DNA of 10,919 nt, from the NCBI GenBank assembly GCA_004151065.3, contig NWUY0303934437.1, positions 3,197-14,115 on the forward strand. Direction: 5' to 3'. The notes under the pieces were generated by a model. That model saw only the letters and a list, made by a program, of their open reading frames with translations, was not told the origin of the DNA and ran no database searches. This stretch comes from Larix sibirica. Its lineage: Eukaryota > Streptophyta > Pinopsida > Pinales > Pinaceae. Numbering within the stretch: position 1 is the first letter of the stretch; every line of letters begins with the position of its first letter. Position numbers and translations under genes: made by a program. Positions 7,135 to 10,919 of this stretch are shown here, one piece after another.

Positions 7135-8472
7135 TCAATTGACTTCAGATGTAGGAGGAAAATACTTCGCATCAACAAACTGTATATCTAAAATAGTACT
7201 AACTTGTCAAATGAAAGACTCCCTTGAAACTGGTTTCTTGTAAAGCTTCATCTAGTGACCATTGGAAAGGACTGGAGTATGATCTGCATCAATTGTTCCC
7301 AGCTTCATAGTCCTATTGTCAAACACAGTATCCACCTCATATGGACCAAACCATCTTGTACACAAATTTCCTTTAAACTTTTAGAATAATGAATCATATA
7401 GCAAATCCCAATCTCGCACTTGAAATTATTTTTTCTTAATGAATTTGTCATGGCATTTAACCCACTAATATTGGAAAATAGAGGTCTGGTGGACATGTTC
7501 TTGATGAAATTCATCCAATTCATTGATCTTATCTGAAAAGTGTTGTTGTGCTTCTCTAAGAGCTAGTCCCACTTCTAAGGAAGTCCTAAGAGTGTTAACT
7601 TCAAATTCAATGGGAAAAACAACATTCTTACCTTAGACCAACTCATAGGGAGTGTATCATCCTATGTTTATCCATGTAGTTTAGTGGATCCACAATGCTT
7701 CAGGGAGTCTTTCATCCCAATATGCATAGTGGATTTCCACAATCTTCATCAAAATTGATTCCAATGCCTTATTAGTACTCGAAACATGTCCATTGGCTTG
7801 AGGATGATAGGGTGTAGTGACCCTATGCTTGATTCTATATTATTGAGTAATCCTTTATATCATATGAGAAGTAAATTGTGATCCACCATATGTCACTATT
7901 TGACGAGAGAATCCAAAGCGAACAAAAATATCCTCAAACAAAAATTTTGATACGGCTTATTCTATAACTCTTGGAATTGCTTTGACTTCAACCCATTTTG
8001 TTACATAATCGCTACAAAAGAAGATATGTACCATTGAATGATATGGGGGGTTAATGGGCCCCACAAATTCCAAATCCCACTTCTCAAATGGTTCAATCAC
8101 AAGTTGATTTTGAATAAGAATCTCATCATATTTCATAGCTTTCCCCATCCTTTTATAACTATTGCAACTCTTTGCATATTTCTTAGCATACCTGAACATG
8201 GTAGGACAATAATAGCCCATCCTTGGTACCTTGTGAAATGTCCTCTTATCAACAAAGTGTCATCCACAACGCTCATCTTGACAATCCCTGAGAATATCAT
8301 AGCTTTCCTCATCCCCAACAAAATATTGGATAACTAGATCTGACCCTATGAAAAAATGGAAACTTTCAATCCAAGAATATCAAGCACTCTGTTTGATGAT
8401 ATGCTTCTATTCACTAGGAGATAGATGACTCATAAGTTTCACTGCAACCAAGTAATTGGAGATGGTTTCATA
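7135..8472 (-). pseudogene. Integrase domain (zinc finger, DDE core, C-terminal), heavily mutated
   Basis: Would insert the cDNA into the genome. Seen: zinc-finger region from about 8349 to 8150 (CQDERCG-stop-HFVDKRT, then MGYYCPTMF, then CNSYKRMGK); core from 8100 with EKWDLEFVGPI, SDYVTKWVEV, GGSQFTSHM and HPQANGHVSSTNK; C-terminal part from 7524 with NELDEFHQEHVHQTS, FQVRDWDLLYDS and TRWFGPYEVDTVFDNRTMKL. One frame holds for the entire 1.3 kb; the damage is about twelve nonsense codons (8260, 7957, 7855, 7840, 7681, 7657, 7633, 7465, 7426, 7381, 7252, 7207, lower coordinate of each). Of the HHCC ligands the first His reads Gln and the last Cys reads Tyr. The catalytic positions read Glu (8068-8070), Tyr (7888-7890) and Ser (7780-7782). 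TGA at 7135-7137 is a plausible natural end of pol. Confidence 0.9.
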
Positions 8473-8475
8473 TCA

Positions 8476-8997
8476 AGGAATGTTAGTATAAATTGCAAAT
8501 AAACGCTCTTCAATGAACTTATCCTCAACCAGAATATGATCACCATAATTGGTAAGTTGGGAAAAGAAACTTGTAACAACATTATATTTTCTTGGCCTAT
8601 CAATGATAGTAATATCGAACTCTTGTAACAACAATAACCACCAAATCACTCTAGTGTTAGTTGTGTATGTATTCATTAAATAACGAATATCTAAGTGATC
8701 AAGGTGTTTGAATACTTGATAGGCAGTGATGTAATGATGAAACTTATTAATTGAATGTACAACAACTAGGAATTCCTTTTCTGTTACTGTATAGTTGAGC
8801 TCGATAGGTGACAAGTTCTTACTAATGAAGTATATGGCATAGGGATTCCAGTCTTCTTGTTGTCTGAGCACTGTATCTATGGAAATACTCAATGCATCGT
8901 TGCATATGTGAAATGGAAATAACCAATCAAGACCTCTAAACACGGAAGTTTTTGACAATTGGCCCTCTAATGCTGCAAAGGAAGATTGACACTCATT
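8476..8997 (-). pseudogene. RNase H domain of Ty3-type pol, damaged
   Basis: Would degrade RNA in RNA:DNA hybrids during reverse transcription. It is the longest undamaged piece of pol: 161 codons from 8958 without a stop. Seen: ICNDALSISIDTVLRQQED (usual form xVDASxxAIGxVLxQ), YAIYFISKNLSPIELNYTV, TEKEFLVVVHSINKFHHYI with the conserved Glu, FKHLDHLDIRYLM with the third Asp, WWLLLLQEFDITIIDRPRK, and NVVTSFFSQL at the end. The final Asp of the usual ADxLSR motif is Ser here. The Asp of the first motif is kept, but its neighbourhood is altered. Integrase follows in the same frame after two stops (TGA 8473-8475, TAG 8407-8409). There is no second RNase H after it. Confidence 0.88.
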
Positions 8998-9000
8998 TCA

Positions 9001-9791
9001 CCAATTAAAGACTACATATTTTGAAAGTAATGAAAATAAAGGAGATGTTAGCTTAGTGAATTGGTTAGTAAAATGACGATAGTAACCAACGTGTCCAAGA
9101 AAAATACGTACCTCTTTTTGTGATTTTGGAACTATAATATTGAGTATAACCTCTATTTTTGATTGACTTACCTCGACACCCTCAACATAAATATGATGTC
9201 CTAAAACAATTCCCTTTGTGAGCAACATGTGACATTATTCATTGTTGAGCAACAGGTTAGTCTGCTTAAAAATTTTCAGTACATTCTCCATATTAGATAA
9301 ATATTCATCAAATGTTTGGCCATAAACCATGAATTCATCCATATATATTTCAACATAGTCATGAGTCAAGTCAGGAAATATCCCCAACACAACCCTCTAA
9401 AAGGTGGTTGGTGCATTACAAATCCAAAAGGTAAACATTGTATAGGAAAAATTCCCCCAATGAGGGGTGAAAGTGATTTTATCCTGATCTTCTAAGGCAA
9501 TTTGGATCTTGTTGTAGCCACTTAACCCATCGAGGAACGAGAAAAACCATTTCCCTACTAATTTGTCAAGAACCTGATCGGTAAAGGGAAAGGGAAAATG
9601 GTCTTTTTGGGTGACTTTGTTCAACTACCTATAGTCGACACAAATCCTCTTCTTCTCATTCTTTCTGGGAAAAATCACTAAGGGTGAGACCCACTATTTG
9701 TCAGATATGGGGTAAATGAATTTTACATTCAATTTTTTTGCAATTCTTTCTTAACTATGTTTCTCAAAAGAGGTTTCATTCAGTGTTGTGG
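9001..9791 (-). pseudogene. Reverse transcriptase domain with connection, broken
   Basis: Would copy the element's RNA into DNA. Seen in order: FIYPISDK-stop-WVSPLVIF, KRICVDYR-stop-LN, KDHFPFPFTDQVLDKL, SFLDGLSGYNKIQIA (first catalytic Asp kept), CNAPTTF (the preceding LPFGL-like motif is corrupted to FTFWI), VEIYMDEFMVYG (9334-9345 is the YxDD box, here YMDE), KGIVLGHHIYVEGVEV, and the connection stretch VRIFLGHVGYYRHFTNQF. Known: both Asp of YxDD bind the metal ions; the GAA codon at 9334-9336 gives Glu instead. In-frame stops: TAG 9694-9696, TAG 9625-9627, TAG 9397-9399, TAA 9235-9237; TGA 8998-9000 lies just past the end. The 9397 TAG sits where FQR is usual, so CAG to TAG is likely. Enzyme certainly inactive. 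Confidence 0.9.
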
Positions 9792-10298
9792 TTACTTGAC
9801 CAGTTGGGAATCCTGCTGGATATAAATGTGTTGAGAAAATAGATCAAGGTGTATACCCTTTGTATCTATGTACTCCCATGAAAGTTCCTCTATTTTCTCC
9901 TTAAAAACACCAATCGATTGGTCGTTTTGTTCAAAAGACCATTGTTGGTTTCTATTTGAAGTTTTCCCTAGCTCAATTTCTACTGGTATATTAGTGAGTT
10001 TAGTATCAGGGAATGAAATTGTAGTTGAAGGGTCCATGGGTGATTCTACCACATAATTCTCATTAAAAAAATGTTGCATGACATCATCTAAGAATTGAGA
10101 ATTTGGTTAATAGGATGAGGTTGGATGACTAAGAAAGGTACTAATCACATCATCCTCAACCTCATTCTTAACTCAGTGTGCCTTTTCAATGGTCAAGACA
10201 TGTTGTACAATTTGCATGTCCCATTTCCTTTTCTCATATCCACAAATATTCCTCAAAACTAGTGCTAGGTATGGTAGTGGTATACCATGTAAGCTACT
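9792..10298 (-). pseudogene. Protease-RT linker, frameshifted
   Basis: Between protease and RT the reading leaves the common pol frame near 10235-10280 and continues in another frame. It runs through KNEVEDDVIS, a long open stretch (10079 to 9795) with ENYVVESPMDPST and FKEKIEELSWEYIDTKGI, to a TAA at 9792-9794. The last part matches the linker that precedes RT in plant Ty3 elements (E-E-x-x-W-x-Y-x-D/E-M-x-G, then an H-x-I/L-P-like motif). The return to the pol frame lies at a run of seven T on the plus strand (9733-9739), where one lost base explains the shift. Two compensating shifts therefore bracket the segment. Function: spacer between enzyme domains, no catalysis. Confidence 0.65.
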
Positions 10299-10842
10299 TA
10301 GTGAAGTTCCCATTGGATATCGTCATACTTCTGGATCTACAACCAATATATACATCAACTATGGATAACCATGGGATGATTAATATAAGAGGATGTCCTC
10401 ATATGCATAATTTTGGTTGTAGAATGACGAAATCAATTGGGCACACCCAGGAATCAATAGAAATGACTATCTCCTCAAGAAATTTGACTAGTTGAATTAT
10501 GGATCGATCAACTAATTCTAAGACTGTGGGAGTTCCTCTAGGATCTACTCCAAGGAGGTCAACTATTTCGATAATCATTATGTTAATAGTAGCCCCAAGA
10601 TCTACCAAGGTGTTTGGAATGTGAATACTTCTAATGTAGACATCCACTATTGGAATACCAAGGTATTTATATTTGGGGGTTAAAGCTTTGCCAAGCATTA
10701 AGTCATCCATTTGTGAAATGACATGTATAGCGGGTGGGTCTTTTGGCTTCATAACAATATTTTTGACACCAATTTCTTTCACTGGATTAGCATATATTGG
10801 GATATCTTTGATTTCTTGAAACAAAGGAATTTTGACACACAT
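10299..10842 (-). pseudogene. Retroviral-type aspartic protease domain (pol N-terminal part), broken
   Basis: This domain would cut the Gag-Pol polyprotein during particle maturation. Seen: after PPAIHVISQMDDLMLGKA comes LVDLGATINIMIIEIVDLLG, which aligns with the Athila/Tat protease core (usually DLGAS) holding the active Asp. Later, GHPLILIIPWLSIVDVYIG matches the family's conserved second half (hydrophobic-G-R-P-W-L, then DAxIxCRSG); here the Gly-Arg before Pro-Trp reads Ile-Ile. A TGA at 10399-10401 splits the two halves in frame, and a TAG at 10294-10296 follows. No natural start is expected, since the protease is translated inside Gag-Pol. The Leu in DLG is normal for this lineage and not a mutation; the stops are decay. 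Confidence 0.8.
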
Positions 10843-10915
10843 TTTGCAGTTGTCCTAATATATCAAATTCAATTTGAGTAGGGGGTTTCACTGTTGATGT
10901 ATATGTAACTTCAGA
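10838..10915 (-). pseudogene. Gag-protease linker fragment
   Basis: Upstream of the protease the open reading shifts to another frame. From 10915 leftward it reads without a stop and includes PTQIEFDILGQLQNV, which resembles the FDxLxQLxN stretch before the protease in Athila/Tat polyproteins. The frame then changes near 10840-10848 to the one used by the protease. In the protease frame the same stretch is closed by TAG (10855-10857) and TGA (10888-10890), so a small indel here is the simplest reading. The fragment has no function by itself and is cut by the window edge. Confidence 0.5.
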
Positions 10916-10919
10916 ATGT

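Larger units (their letters stand above)
3719..10919 (-). mobile_element. Degraded Ty3/gypsy LTR retrotransposon, Athila-like, 5' part outside window
   Basis: Seen: protease, RT, RNase H and integrase remnants follow one another leftward on the minus strand in the Ty3 order (integrase last), then a spacer and a second long broken ORF. Almost the whole pol keeps a single frame. Known: a protease with DLGA in place of DTG/DSG and an RT with KDHFPxPFxDQ and FLDGxSGYN are typical of the plant Athila/Tat branch; Tat members have an extra RNase H between RNase H and integrase. Here only about 45 codons separate the RNase H end from the integrase zinc finger, so I favour Athila. The right end runs off the window, so gag, the primer-binding site and the 5' LTR are missing. 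The left boundary is only where the second ORF finally closes; no 3' LTR start could be fixed. Dense stops, frameshifts and lost catalytic residues show an old dead copy. Confidence 0.85.

Noticed and set aside
8038-8337. Plus-strand 99-codon ORF
   Set aside because: Lies opposite the integrase zinc finger and core, which have clear family motifs on the minus strand; the plus reading has none.
10178-10495. Plus-strand 105-codon ORF
   Set aside because: Antisense to the protease and linker; no motif, and the minus strand explains the sequence.
1-10919. CRISPR arrays, tRNA or rRNA genes, bacterial operons
   Set aside because: No spaced identical repeats, no cloverleaf with anticodon arm and no rRNA core sequence noticed; the context is plant nuclear repeat DNA.

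Overview
The window looks like nuclear DNA of a seed plant. It is AT-rich, has no bacterial-style operons, and its only recognisable coding matter is the wreck of a large Ty3/gypsy LTR retrotransposon lying on the minus strand. The pol motifs (a protease reading DLGATINIM, an RT reading KDHFPFPFTDQVLDKL and SFLDGLSGYNKI, an RNase H followed directly by integrase) fit the plant Athila/Tat branch. They fit Athila better, because there is no room for the second RNase H that Tat elements carry. I cannot name the species; a large, repeat-rich genome such as a gymnosperm is only a guess.

Layout, reading leftward along the minus strand. From 10915 to 10838 is the end of the gag-protease linker. From 10842 to 10299 is protease; 10298-9792 is the protease-RT linker in a shifted frame; 9791-9001 is RT and connection; 8997-8476 is RNase H; 8472-7135 is integrase, ending in a plausible natural TGA. 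From 7134 to 6258 is a non-coding spacer with a duplicated TTGGTTTT motif and a hairpin. A G/A-rich polypurine stretch sits at 6257-6248. From 6004 to 3842 lies a second, long, broken reading frame of about 720 codons on the same strand as pol. It has a globular N-terminal part, a basic patch, a charged linker, a Gln-rich coiled coil and a C-terminal part. I can assign no biochemical function to it. It is the most interesting object here: an additional 3' ORF of the retroelement, where Athila relatives may carry an env-like ORF, but without any clear signal peptide or membrane anchor.

From 3720 down to 2690 there is no convincing gene. This stretch has a good plus-strand TATA box (3386-3394) right beside a perfect 13-bp inverted repeat, several other small dyads and a poly(A)-like stretch. 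Together these look like the U3-R-U5 of a plus-strand LTR or solo LTR, which is opposite in direction to the element on its right. Weak minus-strand LTR-like signals lie near 2230-2145. From 2690 to 1 I see only AT-rich sequence and a (CA)10 microsatellite.

Nothing here is likely to make a full-length protein. I read about 19 in-frame stops in pol between 9740 and 7138, and about 19 in the 3' ORF. Many are TAG codons where CAG would fit, as expected from decay of methylated cytosines. Several catalytic residues of RT, RNase H and integrase are also gone. The copy is old and inactive, and its 5' LTR, primer-binding site and most of gag lie outside the window.
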